A DNA stretch of 64,000 bases from Oceanimonas sp052119705. Lineage in GTDB: Bacteria; Pseudomonadota; Gammaproteobacteria; Enterobacterales; Aeromonadaceae. Position 1 is the stretch's first letter. Every line of letters begins with the position of its first letter. A program made the position numbers and the translations under genes. Where the stretch lies: NCBI RefSeq assembly GCF_052119705.1, contig NZ_JBGQOP010000009.1, forward strand, positions 53,654 through 117,653, given 5' to 3'. The notes beneath the pieces were generated by a model. That model did not search any database, was not told the DNA's origin, and worked only from the letters and a program-made list of their open reading frames with translations. This document shows positions 8,308-16,162 of the stretch, piece by piece.

Positions 8308-8838
8308 TCAATCGAGCGGTATGACTTTGCCGATGTAGGGCAGATTACGATAGCGCTGGGCATAATCGATGCCATAACCCACCACAAACTCATCAGGAAT
8401 GGTAAAGCCCACCCAATCTACGGGCACGTCTACTACGCGACGATCCGGTTTATCGAGCAAGGAACAAATGGTCAGTGAGGCCGGTTCGCGCAACGATAAA
8501 ATTTCTTTCACCTTACTCAAGGTGTAACCGGAGTCGATAATATCTTCGACGATCAGCACATGCTTGCCGTTAATTTCATCGTCTAAGTCTTTGAGAATAC
8601 GCACATCCCGACTACTGCTAGTGCCGTTCCCGTAACTTGAGGCCGTCATAAAATCCAGACGTATCGGTAACGGGATTTGGCGGCACAGATCGGCCATAAA
8701 CACACAGGAGCCGCGCAGCAAACCCACCATCACCAGCTCATCTACGCCTTGATAATGTTGGGTAATTTGTTCGCCTAATGCTTGGATCCTGGCATTAACC
8801 TCTTCGGTACTGATCAGGACATCCACTCTGTGTTTCAT
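8308..8838 (-). CDS. hpt: hypoxanthine phosphoribosyltransferase
   Basis: 176 residues. The PRPP-binding motif VLIVEDIIDSGYTL (about residues 93-106) and the N-terminal VGLLRGSCVFMADL loop are diagnostic. The C-terminal DEFVVGYGIDYAQRYRNLPYIG matches bacterial Hpt. The enzyme salvages hypoxanthine (and less well guanine) to the nucleotide in the cytoplasm. It is monocistronic here, flanked by family A repeats on both sides. Confidence 0.95.
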   Translation of the reverse strand: MKHRVDVLISTEEVNARIQALGEQITQHYQGVDELVMVGLLRGSCVFMADLCRQIPLPIRLDFMTASSYGNGTSSSRDVRILKDLDDEINGKHVLIVEDIIDSGYTLSKVKEILSLREPASLTICSLLDKPDRRVVDVPVDWVGFTIPDEFVVGYGIDYAQRYRNLPYIGKVIPLD

Positions 8839-8920
8839 TTTTGCTCCGTTCGGGTAACGGTACCCGACAGTGATTAAAGACGTATTCTAACGGAAATCTT
8901 ACTGGGCTGCATTTAGTGCC

Positions 8921-9010
8921 GTGAGGGGTGAGGCGTAATGAGTGAGGCAAAAACCAAAACTTAGCGCACATCGGTTTAACACCTCACTCCTCACCATTTA
9001 CTCCTCACAG
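8921..9010. repeat. family A dispersed inverted repeat, copy 3
   Basis: Left arm GTGAGGGGTGAGGCGTAA at 8921-8938 and right arm CACCTCACTCCTCACC at 8979-8994 with a second half CATTTACTCCTCACAG to 9010. The arms are complementary, so a transcript could fold into a long hairpin between ubiX and hpt. Confidence 0.7.
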
Positions 9011-9014
9011 TGTT

Positions 9015-9656
9015 TTAATGCCCATATCCCCAGCGCGACATGAGTGCGTGATCCACATCTAAATGATCCAAGATGCGCGCCACCATAAAATCCACTAAAT
9101 CGGCAATGGTTTTCGGCTGGTGATAAAAACCCGGTGAGGCGGGCATAATAGTCACGTTTAGGCGTGCTAATTTCAGCATGTTTTCAAGATGTAGCGCCGA
9201 ATACGGTGACTCGCGCGGCACTATGATCAGCTGGCCTTTTTCCTTGATCACCACATCTGCGGCGCGCTCGATTAAGTTATCCGAGTTACCCATAGCGATG
9301 GCTGCCACTGTGCCCATAGAACAGGGGCAAATCACCATGCGCCGGGGCGCACCTGAGCCAGACGCCACAGGTGAAAACCACTCTTCTTTGCCATAGACTT
9401 TCAGCTGCTCAGATTTGGCCTGATAACGCTCGCTTAATAAGGTAGCCAAAGCGGCGGGTTGTGCCGGCCACTGTTCGTCTTGTTCGGTGGCCATCACCAC
9501 ACGTGCGGCACTGGAAACCAACAAGTGCACCTGCAAGTCGGCTTCTAGCAAACGCTTTAACAACGCCAGTGCATATGGGGCGCCTGAAGCGCCAGATAAG
9601 GCCAGCGTTATCTGCCTTGCTCTTGGATAGTTTGGTACTAAGTTAAGCGCACTCAT
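9015..9656 (-). CDS. ubiX: flavin prenyltransferase UbiX
   Basis: 213 residues. Starts with the FMN-binding LALSGASGAPYAL motif, and has the ICPCSMGTVAAIAMG motif and PRESPYSALHLENMLKL region of UbiX/Pad1. UbiX attaches a dimethylallyl group to FMN to make the prenylated cofactor for UbiD in ubiquinone synthesis. The ATG overlaps the mpl stop (ATGA), so ubiX is translated as the second gene of mpl-ubiX. Confidence 0.95.
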   Translation of the reverse strand: MSALNLVPNYPRARQITLALSGASGAPYALALLKRLLEADLQVHLLVSSAARVVMATEQDEQWPAQPAALATLLSERYQAKSEQLKVYGKEEWFSPVASGSGAPRRMVICPCSMGTVAAIAMGNSDNLIERAADVVIKEKGQLIIVPRESPYSALHLENMLKLARLNVTIMPASPGFYHQPKTIADLVDFMVARILDHLDVDHALMSRWGYGH

Positions 9657-11047
9657 AAACGACTACCTGAGCGCAGCGCCAAGGCATCTAACAGCCGCTG
9701 ATGAATGCCACCAAAGCCGCCATTGCTCATCACTAAAATATGGTCATGGGGCTGGGCTTCTTTCACTAAAGCGGCAATTAAGATATCCAAATCCTCATAA
9801 ATTTGACCTTGTGGGCAGGCGTTAGCGACCGTGCCCAAGTCCCAATCTAAGCCGCTAGGCTTAAAGAAATAGGTAGCGTCCGCCAATTGCAGTGAATCCG
9901 CTAACGGCTGCTGATGAATACCCATCTTCATGGTATTAGATCGTGGTTCTAATACCGCTAATACGCGGCCTTGGCTTTGCGCGTTAACTTGGGCTTTCAG
10001 TCCCGCCAAGGTAGTGGCGATAGCGGTGGGGTGATGAGCAAAGTCGTCCCAAACGCTCACTTGGCTCACGGTACCCTTTAGCTCCATACGCCGCTTAGGC
10101 GACACAAATAAGCACAGCGATTTAATGGCTTCATGCACAGGCACACCGGCATGGCGCGCCGCCGCCAAGGCCATTAGGCCATTATTAACGTTATGCAGGC
10201 CGATGCAGCCCCAGTGCACTTCGCCCACCTGTTGGCCATCCACGAATACCGCAAACTGGCTGCCATCTGCGCTCAACGCCTTGGCTTGCCACTGGCCGCC
10301 TTCGCCCCCGTCCTTCCCCTCACCTAGGCGCTCCACTTCACTCCAGCAGCCCATGGCCAGCACTTCATCTATGGCAGGCGTTTGAGTCGGCGCCAGCACC
10401 CGGCCATGGCCCGGCACCATGCGCAGTAAATGATGGAATTGACGTTGAATGGCCGCAAGATCTGGGAATATATCGGCATGGTCGAACTCAAGATTGTTCA
10501 AAATCAGCGTGCTAGGGCGGTAATGCACAAACTTGGAGCGCTTATCGAAGAAGGCGCTGTCGTATTCATCTGCCTCAATCACAAAAAACGGCGCCTCACC
10601 TAAGCGGGCCGATACCTCGAAGTTGCCCGGTACACCGCCGATTAAGAAGCCAGGGTTTAGCCCGCAGTCTGCTAAGATCCAAGCCAACATACCGGCTGTG
10701 GTGGTTTTACCGTGGGTGCCAGACACAGCTAACACCCAGCGGTCTTGCAGCATATGCTCCAGCAGCCATTGTGGGCCAGAGGTGTAAGGCAGGCGACGAT
10801 TTAATACTGCCTCCACACACGGATTACCACGGCTCATTGCATTGCCAATCACCACCAAGTCGGGGATATCGTCGAGCTGAGCCGGATCATAACCTTCAAT
10901 CAGCTCTATACCCTGAGCCATAAGCTGAGTACTCATAGGCGGGTAAACATTGGCATCACTGCCGGTGACCCGATAGCCGAGTTGTTTGGCGAGAACGGCA
11001 ATGCCGCCCATGAAGGTGCCACAAATACCGAGAATATGGATGTGCAT
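9653..11047 (-). CDS. mpl: UDP-MurNAc:L-Ala-gamma-D-Glu-mDAP ligase Mpl
   Basis: 464 residues from the ATG at 11047 (MHIHILGICGTFMGG), the family N-terminus; the frame extends 13 codons further upstream, but that part has no family support. Mur-ligase features: P-loop SGTHGKTTTAGML, IEADEYDSAFFDKRSKF, and SPKRRMELKG. Mpl joins the recycled tripeptide to UDP-MurNAc in cell-wall recycling in the cytoplasm. Operon with ubiX downstream; divergent from ppa. Confidence 0.95.
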   Translation of the reverse strand: MHIHILGICGTFMGGIAVLAKQLGYRVTGSDANVYPPMSTQLMAQGIELIEGYDPAQLDDIPDLVVIGNAMSRGNPCVEAVLNRRLPYTSGPQWLLEHMLQDRWVLAVSGTHGKTTTAGMLAWILADCGLNPGFLIGGVPGNFEVSARLGEAPFFVIEADEYDSAFFDKRSKFVHYRPSTLILNNLEFDHADIFPDLAAIQRQFHHLLRMVPGHGRVLAPTQTPAIDEVLAMGCWSEVERLGEGKDGGEGGQWQAKALSADGSQFAVFVDGQQVGEVHWGCIGLHNVNNGLMALAAARHAGVPVHEAIKSLCLFVSPKRRMELKGTVSQVSVWDDFAHHPTAIATTLAGLKAQVNAQSQGRVLAVLEPRSNTMKMGIHQQPLADSLQLADATYFFKPSGLDWDLGTVANACPQGQIYEDLDILIAALVKEAQPHDHILVMSNGGFGGIHQRLLDALALRSGSRL

Positions 11048-11238
11048 AACGTGCCTCTGGCTGCTGTATTGGCTCCATTCTAACAATGTGTCCGCACTTT
11101 GGGCACTTGTATGGTGATCTCTGCGACACTAGTTATAATATCTGCCTAGTAAGCATTATCCCTTGGTATAACCGAACCTGCCCGCTTAGCGTGGTAAACT
11201 CAAGTTTAAGTTTGTAACACACTATTAAAGGAGCTCTC

Positions 11239-11769
11239 ATGAGCCTGAAGAACGTCCCTGCCGGCCTTAATTTGCCAGAAGATATTTACGTAGTAATCGA
11301 AATTCCACAAAACGCAGATCCGATTAAATACGAAGTAGATAAAGACACAGGCGCGCTTTTTGTAGACCGTTTCATGTCAACGCCTATGTTTTACCCATGC
11401 AACTACGGCTATGTGAACCACACACTGTCACTGGACGGTGACCCAGTTGACGTACTGGTTCATACCCCGTATCCGTTAGAAGCCGGCTCTGTGATCCGTT
11501 GTCGCCCAGTGGGCGTGCTGCACATGACAGATGAGTCTGGTGAAGATGCCAAGATCATTGCCGTGCCACACACTAAGCTGAGCAAAGAATACGAGCACAT
11601 TCAGGACATCAACGATGTGTCTGCTTCACTGAAGGCGCAAATCCAGCACTTCTTCGAGCACTACAAAGATTTGGAAGCGGGCAAGTGGGTGAAGTTGGAA
11701 GGCTGGGGCGACAAAGCCGCCGCCGAAGCCGAGATTTTAAGCTCTGCCGAGCGCTTTAATAAAGCCTAA
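11239..11769 (+). CDS. ppa: inorganic pyrophosphatase
   Basis: 176 residues, the usual length of bacterial family I enzymes. The signature DGDPVDVLVHTP with its metal-binding Asp residues is at about residues 66-77, preceded by FYPCNYGYV. A strong AAAGGAGCTCTC ribosome-binding site precedes the ATG. It hydrolyses pyrophosphate in the cytoplasm. It is transcribed divergently from mpl and ends at the terminator at 11851. Confidence 0.97.
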   Translation: MSLKNVPAGLNLPEDIYVVIEIPQNADPIKYEVDKDTGALFVDRFMSTPMFYPCNYGYVNHTLSLDGDPVDVLVHTPYPLEAGSVIRCRPVGVLHMTDESGEDAKIIAVPHTKLSKEYEHIQDINDVSASLKAQIQHFFEHYKDLEAGKWVKLEGWGDKAAAEAEILSSAERFNKA

Positions 11770-11797
11770 GCGTCCCGCTTATCCTTTATACAAATAA

Positions 11798-11850
11798 TGT
11801 GTACAAAAAATATGCACGAAAAATGTGCACGAAAAATGTGCACAAAAAAA
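11798..11850 (+). repeat. four-unit 13-bp tandem repeat
   Basis: Four consecutive 13-base units, consensus TGTGCACGAAAAA, begin at 11798, 11811, 11824 and 11837. Each later unit carries the palindrome TGCACG/GTGCAC plus an A-run. The array lies between the ppa stop and its terminator. Confidence 0.85.
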
Positions 11851-11874
11851 CCCTCAGTGAATGAGGGTTTTTTT
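11851..11874 (+). terminator. ppa terminator
   Basis: CCCTCA stem, GTGAA loop, TGAGGG stem at 11851-11867, followed by seven T. The preceding A-run makes it workable in reverse too. Confidence 0.9.
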
Positions 11875-12182
11875 ATGGCGTGAATACACAGCCGTAAATC
11901 AAATACTCCCATAGCCTTGGGTGCACAGCAGGCTCGAGAGCAGTTAGCGCTTATATTCTTCAGGATTAGATAATGACCGATGAAACATGCGTAGCGGCAC
12001 AGGCATAACAATTTCAGCCCAAAAGCTTAAAGATTATGCTGTTTGTTCAGAAAGGAATAGTGCTTTTCGCTAAAGAAGAGGCATTAACTAGTGAGCAGAT
12101 GATCGACGTCGAAAACTGAGTGCGACGCGCACTTAATAATTAAAAATATAAGCCTCATCAAGACCTTATGTTTTGCGCAGGC
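11875..12182. other. gene-free stretch between ppa and small membrane protein
   Basis: No supported gene. A 27-codon frame from an ATG near 12034 (MLFVQKGIVLF...) has no ribosome-binding site. Short frames broken by stops here may be the remains of an old gene, but I cannot identify one. Confidence 0.3.
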
Positions 12183-12296
12183 TTATTCTATGATGGCAAT
12201 TATGGTCGCTAAAATACCCAGACTGGATAGATAGCCCACCATTAATAGCACTCTGGCCATACTGGTTTTGCTTTTTGGATTTTGTTGCATGTACAT
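12183..12296 (-). CDS. 37-residue single-pass membrane protein
   Basis: ATG at 12296 (complement), TAA at 12183-12185. The product starts MYMQQNPKSKTSMARV and continues with one hydrophobic segment (LLMVGYLSSLGILATIIAII), ending in Glu. The charge pattern suggests a cytoplasmic basic N-terminus. A GGAGC element sits eight bases before the ATG. A second ATG two codons later is also possible. It is divergent from the TIGR03899-like gene, with 68 bases between. Function unknown; called from initiation signal and hydrophobic pattern only. Confidence 0.5.
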   Translation of the reverse strand: MYMQQNPKSKTSMARVLLMVGYLSSLGILATIIAIIE

Positions 12297-12364
12297 GCGC
12301 CGCTCCATTTAAAATTTAGGCCGCAATTTTAACATAGAAACAACATGGTTAACAATAGAAACTG

Positions 12365-13174
12365 ATGACGCGAAAAGCTGCAACACTGGATAATAAATTA
12401 AAGAGTCGCAGGGCCCTTTTACAGCAACTCGCCGAGCAAAGAGGCGTGGCTGGGCTGCTGCATGGCGATACTAAAATCAGCTTTGGTGAGCGCTTTAAAA
12501 TTCGCCTCCAACTAGATGAAGCGGCGCGGCAAAAAAATCTAGAAACCATAGTTGAGCTGGCAAGCAAGCAGGATAATGACGAATTAGCCAACGAGCCAGA
12601 TCCCGACTGGCTTAGTCATTTCCTTGAATTAGCACAAAATATTCGCCATCCCGCCATGCAACAATTTTGGGCCAATATACTCTCCCAAGAGATGCTCAGC
12701 CCGGGGAATTGTTCGATTCAAGCTTTGAGCCGCTTGCAACTCATGACCCAAAAAGATGCACTCTTGCTGCAAAAAGCCAGCGCCCTCGCCTGCCACTTTG
12801 GTGACGATAACTTAAGGTTATTATTTGGTTACCAATATCGCACTTTGTTACAAGGCCAGCGTCAGCAACGGCTTAATCTAGGTCGATATCGCCTCCCTTA
12901 TGCGGGTATGTTGCAATTATTTGAATTGGGATTGTTGCATCAGGCAGAATTAGAATCCGGTGAGCTCTCGCAAACGGCACCGCTGCGCGTGGTATTAAAC
13001 AATCAGCCCATGACCTTGCAGCCACAACGCAAAGGCATACGACTCCTTTATTACCGCTTTACCACGGTCGGTAACGAACTCGCAGGACTGATTACAGAGC
13101 CCACGCCCGCAGATTATCGCAACGACCTACAAGATCTATTGGCACCACTGGGGCAGTTGAGCCTCAAGATATAG
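12365..13174 (+). CDS. TIGR03899-like conserved hypothetical protein
   Basis: 269 residues, soluble, mostly helical, with no signal peptide. The central FLELAQNIRHPAMQQFWANIL segment and the following SIQALSRLQLMTQKDALLLQKASAL resemble proteins grouped as TIGR03899 in Vibrio, Shewanella and Aeromonas (from memory). Similar helical blocks occur in DUF2806-type proteins. The role is unknown. It stands alone, convergent with the cys operon. A family B repeat begins at its stop codon. Confidence 0.7.
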   Translation: MTRKAATLDNKLKSRRALLQQLAEQRGVAGLLHGDTKISFGERFKIRLQLDEAARQKNLETIVELASKQDNDELANEPDPDWLSHFLELAQNIRHPAMQQFWANILSQEMLSPGNCSIQALSRLQLMTQKDALLLQKASALACHFGDDNLRLLFGYQYRTLLQGQRQQRLNLGRYRLPYAGMLQLFELGLLHQAELESGELSQTAPLRVVLNNQPMTLQPQRKGIRLLYYRFTTVGNELAGLITEPTPADYRNDLQDLLAPLGQLSLKI

Positions 13175-13209
13175 CGCCGAGCGCCCAGCACCAAGGGCCT
13201 AGCTAAGCC
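13174..13209. repeat. family B repeat, copy 1 (single arm)
   Basis: GCGCCGAGCGCCCAGCACC at 13174-13192 followed by AAGGGCCTAGCTAAGCC. This matches the left arms at 14812 and 54454. No right arm is seen here, but a terminator hairpin follows at the same distance as in the other copies. Confidence 0.65.
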
Positions 13210-13223
13210 AACAAAACCCAGGC

Positions 13224-13250
13224 AAAAAAATACCGGAACGAGTCCGGTAT
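13224..13250 (-). terminator. terminator of the cys operon
   Basis: Stem ATACCGGA, loop ACGAG, stem TCCGGTAT at 13230-13250; on the minus strand it is followed by seven T. It is placed 62 bases after the cysG stop. Confidence 0.85.
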
Positions 13251-13311
13251 AAAGGTGGTTTGCAAAAGGGTTGTTATCTTTAACTTACAGCTTACCGCTT
13301 TCGGCTTGCCT

Positions 13312-14709
13312 TTAAGCGTATTGTGCTTGGGCTTCTGTCTGTGCCGCTTGCGGCTTAAACCAAGCCAGTGAATCTGCTAATGCGGCCACGTTGCCAATCA
13401 CCATCAAAGACGGGCTGACTACTTGCTCGGCCAACACGGCGAGCTCACTTAAGGTGCCACGCACTACCCGCTGCTGGGGCGTGGTGCCGCGCTCGATTAA
13501 GGCCACAGGTGTACTGGATGACAGACCATTGTCGATTAAGCGCTGTTGAATATGACCGGAGCGCATTAGCCCCATGTAAATCACTAACGTCTGACGACTC
13601 TGTGCCAATGATGCCCAGTTTGGCTCTTTGCCATCTTCTTTACTGTGACCGGTAATGAATATTGCGCTTTGCGCGTGATCGCGATGCGTGAGCGGAATAC
13701 CCGCATAAGCAGTGGCGCCGGCGGCGGCCGTAATACCCGGCACGACTTGAAAAGGAATACCTGCAGCTTTTAAGGTTTCTAGCTCTTCGGCACCGCGACC
13801 AAACATAAAAGGGTCACCGCCTTTAAGGCGTACTACGCGCTTGCCGCTAAGTGCTTGCTCTACCAGCAGCTGATTAATTTGATCTTGGGGCACGCTGTGA
13901 TGACCGGCCTTTTTGCCAACGGCAATTAACTCGGCTTCTGGGCGGATCAGCGCCATTATTTCCGGTGACACCAATTGGTCATACAGCACCACTTCGGCTT
14001 TTTGTAATTCATTTAAGGCCTTAATGGTTAATAAGTCTGGGTCGCCAGGACCCGCCCCCACCAAAATCACCTCGCCGGTTTGGGGCTGAGTGATGGCCTG
14101 CTCTAACCAGCGCTCAGCATTCGCCAACTCGCCTTGTTGTAACAGCGTATTAAGCGTGGCGTCGTCTTCGGCCCGCGCCCAAAAGCGGCGGCGTTCATCG
14201 CTGGTAGCAAATGCTAATTGCACTTTAGTGCGCAACTTACCCGCCACTCGGCTTAGCTCGCCCCAGTGTTTAGGTAACAAGGCATCGAGGCGGGCACGCA
14301 GTAAACGCGCCAGCCAAGGGGCGTCGCCGCCGGTGCTAAAGGCCACTTGCAGCGGAAAACGCTCCACAATTGAGGGAAAGATCACCGCCGAGCGCTTGCT
14401 GTCGTCGGCTTTATTCACCAATAAACCACGCGAGTTGGCGGCCTGATAGACGCGCGCATTCACTTCTTTATTATCGGTGGCCGCCACCACTAAAAACTGC
14501 TCATCAAGATAGTGCTCAGCAAACACGTCGTTTTGCCAAACAAACTGCGACTGCAAAGCGGCAAGCTCTGGGCACAATTGCGGCGCCACTAGGGTTAAGC
14601 GCGCGCCGCGGGCCAGCAAGACTTTGGCTTTGCGCGCAGCCACCACACCTCCTCCCACTACCAAGCAAGGGCGGTGTTTGATTTTAATAAAGAGAGGTAG
14701 GTGTTCCAT
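13312..14709 (-). CDS. cysG: siroheme synthase CysG
   Basis: 465 residues from ATG 14709 (MEHLPLF), matching the usual MDYLPLF start; a GTG four codons upstream is less likely. The N-terminal third is the NAD-dependent dehydrogenase/ferrochelatase (VVGGGVVAARKAKVLL, FSTGGDAPWLARLLR). The C-terminal part is uroporphyrinogen III methyltransferase (VGAGPGDPDLLTIKAL, GGDPFMFGRGAEEL, GITAAAGATAYAGIPLTHRD). It makes the siroheme that CysI needs, which explains its place as last gene of the cysJIH operon. Confidence 0.96.
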   Translation of the reverse strand: MEHLPLFIKIKHRPCLVVGGGVVAARKAKVLLARGARLTLVAPQLCPELAALQSQFVWQNDVFAEHYLDEQFLVVAATDNKEVNARVYQAANSRGLLVNKADDSKRSAVIFPSIVERFPLQVAFSTGGDAPWLARLLRARLDALLPKHWGELSRVAGKLRTKVQLAFATSDERRRFWARAEDDATLNTLLQQGELANAERWLEQAITQPQTGEVILVGAGPGDPDLLTIKALNELQKAEVVLYDQLVSPEIMALIRPEAELIAVGKKAGHHSVPQDQINQLLVEQALSGKRVVRLKGGDPFMFGRGAEELETLKAAGIPFQVVPGITAAAGATAYAGIPLTHRDHAQSAIFITGHSKEDGKEPNWASLAQSRQTLVIYMGLMRSGHIQQRLIDNGLSSSTPVALIERGTTPQQRVVRGTLSELAVLAEQVVSPSLMVIGNVAALADSLAWFKPQAAQTEAQAQYA

Positions 14710-14811
14710 GAGGGTATCCACTAATACGTTGCAGTAGCCACACTATAAAGGATGACAGGTAGATCTCAAAAGAATGGAAGATGCTTTTTTATTACTAAAA
14801 GGAATAAATAG

Positions 14812-14944
14812 GCAGCGCCCGGCACCCAGCGCCTAGCTAAAAACCAACCCAACAGACAAAAATACGGTCGCAAGTCCGGTATGACGGCAAAGAGCAGAGG
14901 GTGTTTTGTTTTTCTTTAGCTGGGCGCCGGGCGCTCGGCGCTGC
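14812..14944. repeat. family B inverted repeat, copy 2
   Basis: Left arm GCAGCGCCCGGCACCCAGC at 14812-14830 and right arm GCTGGGCGCCGGGCGCTCGG at 14919-14938. Between the arms is an imperfect hairpin (TACGGTCGCAAGTCCGGTA) that is a degenerate relative of the cysG terminator at 13230. It sits between the CBS gene and cysG. Confidence 0.8.
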
Positions 14945-14946
14945 TT

Positions 14947-15348
14947 TTATTTAATTACTTGGCGCAGTAAATCTTTCCAAGAGACCAAGCCTTCGAGTTT
15001 GCCGTTATCCATCACCGGCAAGCAGCCGATGTTATGCTCGAGCATGATGCGCGCGGCGCTTTGCAAGGTAGCGGCACCGGTAATGGTGAGCACATCGCGT
15101 GACATCACTTGATGGACGCGCCTTTGCAAGGTATCGCGATCGCGCTCAACTTCTGCATCCGTGCCCAAATAAGGGCTAAGGGCACGGCTCATATCTGCAT
15201 GGCTGATAATACCGCACAGCTGCTCTTGGCTATTCAAGACCAACAAATGGCGAAACGCCGACTGGGTAAAAATATTTCGTACAAATTCCAGCCGATCGTC
15301 TTGGTGGACGGTGGCAATTCGCCGAGTCATTATTTCTTGAACGCGCAT
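14947..15348 (-). CDS. CBS-domain protein of the cys operon
   Basis: 133 residues made of two CBS motifs and nothing else: MRVQEIMTRRIATVHQD...HLLVLNSQEQLCGIISHADM and MSRDVLTITGAATLQSAARIM...CLPVMDNGKLEGLVSWKDLL. Such Bateman modules bind adenosyl ligands (AMP, ATP, SAM) and regulate partners. It lies 43 bases downstream of cysH and upstream of cysG on the same strand, so it is probably co-transcribed with sulfate reduction. No partner is fused to it. A sensor of adenylate or APS/PAPS state is a reasonable guess, not shown. Confidence 0.85.
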   Translation of the reverse strand: MRVQEIMTRRIATVHQDDRLEFVRNIFTQSAFRHLLVLNSQEQLCGIISHADMSRALSPYLGTDAEVERDRDTLQRRVHQVMSRDVLTITGAATLQSAARIMLEHNIGCLPVMDNGKLEGLVSWKDLLRQVIK

Positions 15349-15391
15349 GCATTCTCCTTTTAAGGCTTATTAACCCAAGGAGCCGCCGCGT

Positions 15392-16162
15392 TTAGATACC
15401 ACTGCCGTCAGCTTCTTGGGCTTCATGAAGACCACATTCACGTTTCATACCGAAGAAGCGCGTATCGGCTTCAGACATGCCCGGTTCCCATTTCGCCGTG
15501 GTGTGCACGTCGCCTACCGAGACGTAACCTTGCTCCCACAGCGGATGATAAGGTAAATCAAACTGTTGCAGGTAATAATGCACGTCTTTGTTGCTCCAGT
15601 CGATGATCGGCAAGAACTTAAAACGCCCGCCTTGCACGCCCAATACTTCTAGACTGTCGCGGCTTTCGGACTGAGTGCGGCGCAAGCCCGAAAACCAAGT
15701 GCTGGCTTCAAGGTCACGCAACGCACGCTGCATGGGCTCGACTTTGTTCAGATGGTTATAGCGGCTGATGCCGTCTACGCCCTGCTCCCACAATTTGCCG
15801 TAACAAGCTTCTTGCCAAGCGCTGGAACGGCTAGCCTGATAAATTTTCAGATTCAGGCCTAAGCGCTCGGTTAATTCGTCGATAAAGCGATAGGTTTCCG
15901 GAAATAAGTAACCGGTGTCGGTCAAAATCACCGGCGTATCGGCTTTCTCTTGAGTGACCAAGTGCAGCATGACGGCCGCTTGAATACCAAAGCTTGACGA
16001 CAACACGGGAGCACCCGGTAGGTGCTCCAATGCCCAGCGCACCCGCTCGGGCGCGCTCATGGCTTTCAACTCTTGATTGAGCGGGGCTAGAGCCTGTGCT
16101 CGTTCAACAGCGCTCAGGTTATTCAGCTCGGATAAGCTAATTAACACGCTAGACTGCGGCAT
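15392..16162 (-). CDS. cysH: phosphoadenylylsulfate (PAPS) reductase
   Basis: 256 residues from ATG 16162 (MPQSSVLISL), preceded by GAGGGA; the longer frame to 16207 runs inside cysI and is rejected. The PP-loop-type SSSFGIQAAVML motif is near residue 58 and the catalytic C-terminal KRECGLHE is present. The extra Cys pairs of APS reductases are absent, so PAPS is the likely substrate, with thioredoxin as donor. It overlaps the end of cysI by 14 bases. Confidence 0.95.
   Translation of the reverse strand: MPQSSVLISLSELNNLSAVERAQALAPLNQELKAMSAPERVRWALEHLPGAPVLSSSFGIQAAVMLHLVTQEKADTPVILTDTGYLFPETYRFIDELTERLGLNLKIYQASRSSAWQEACYGKLWEQGVDGISRYNHLNKVEPMQRALRDLEASTWFSGLRRTQSESRDSLEVLGVQGGRFKFLPIIDWSNKDVHYYLQQFDLPYHPLWEQGYVSVGDVHTTAKWEPGMSEADTRFFGMKRECGLHEAQEADGSGI

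Noticed and set aside
11766..12011. 81-residue minus-strand frame after ppa
   Set aside because: Composed of the terminator and the 13-bp tandem repeats read in reverse; no protein-like composition.
12034..12117. 27-codon frame (MLFVQKGIVLF...)
   Set aside because: No ribosome-binding site and no recognisable feature.
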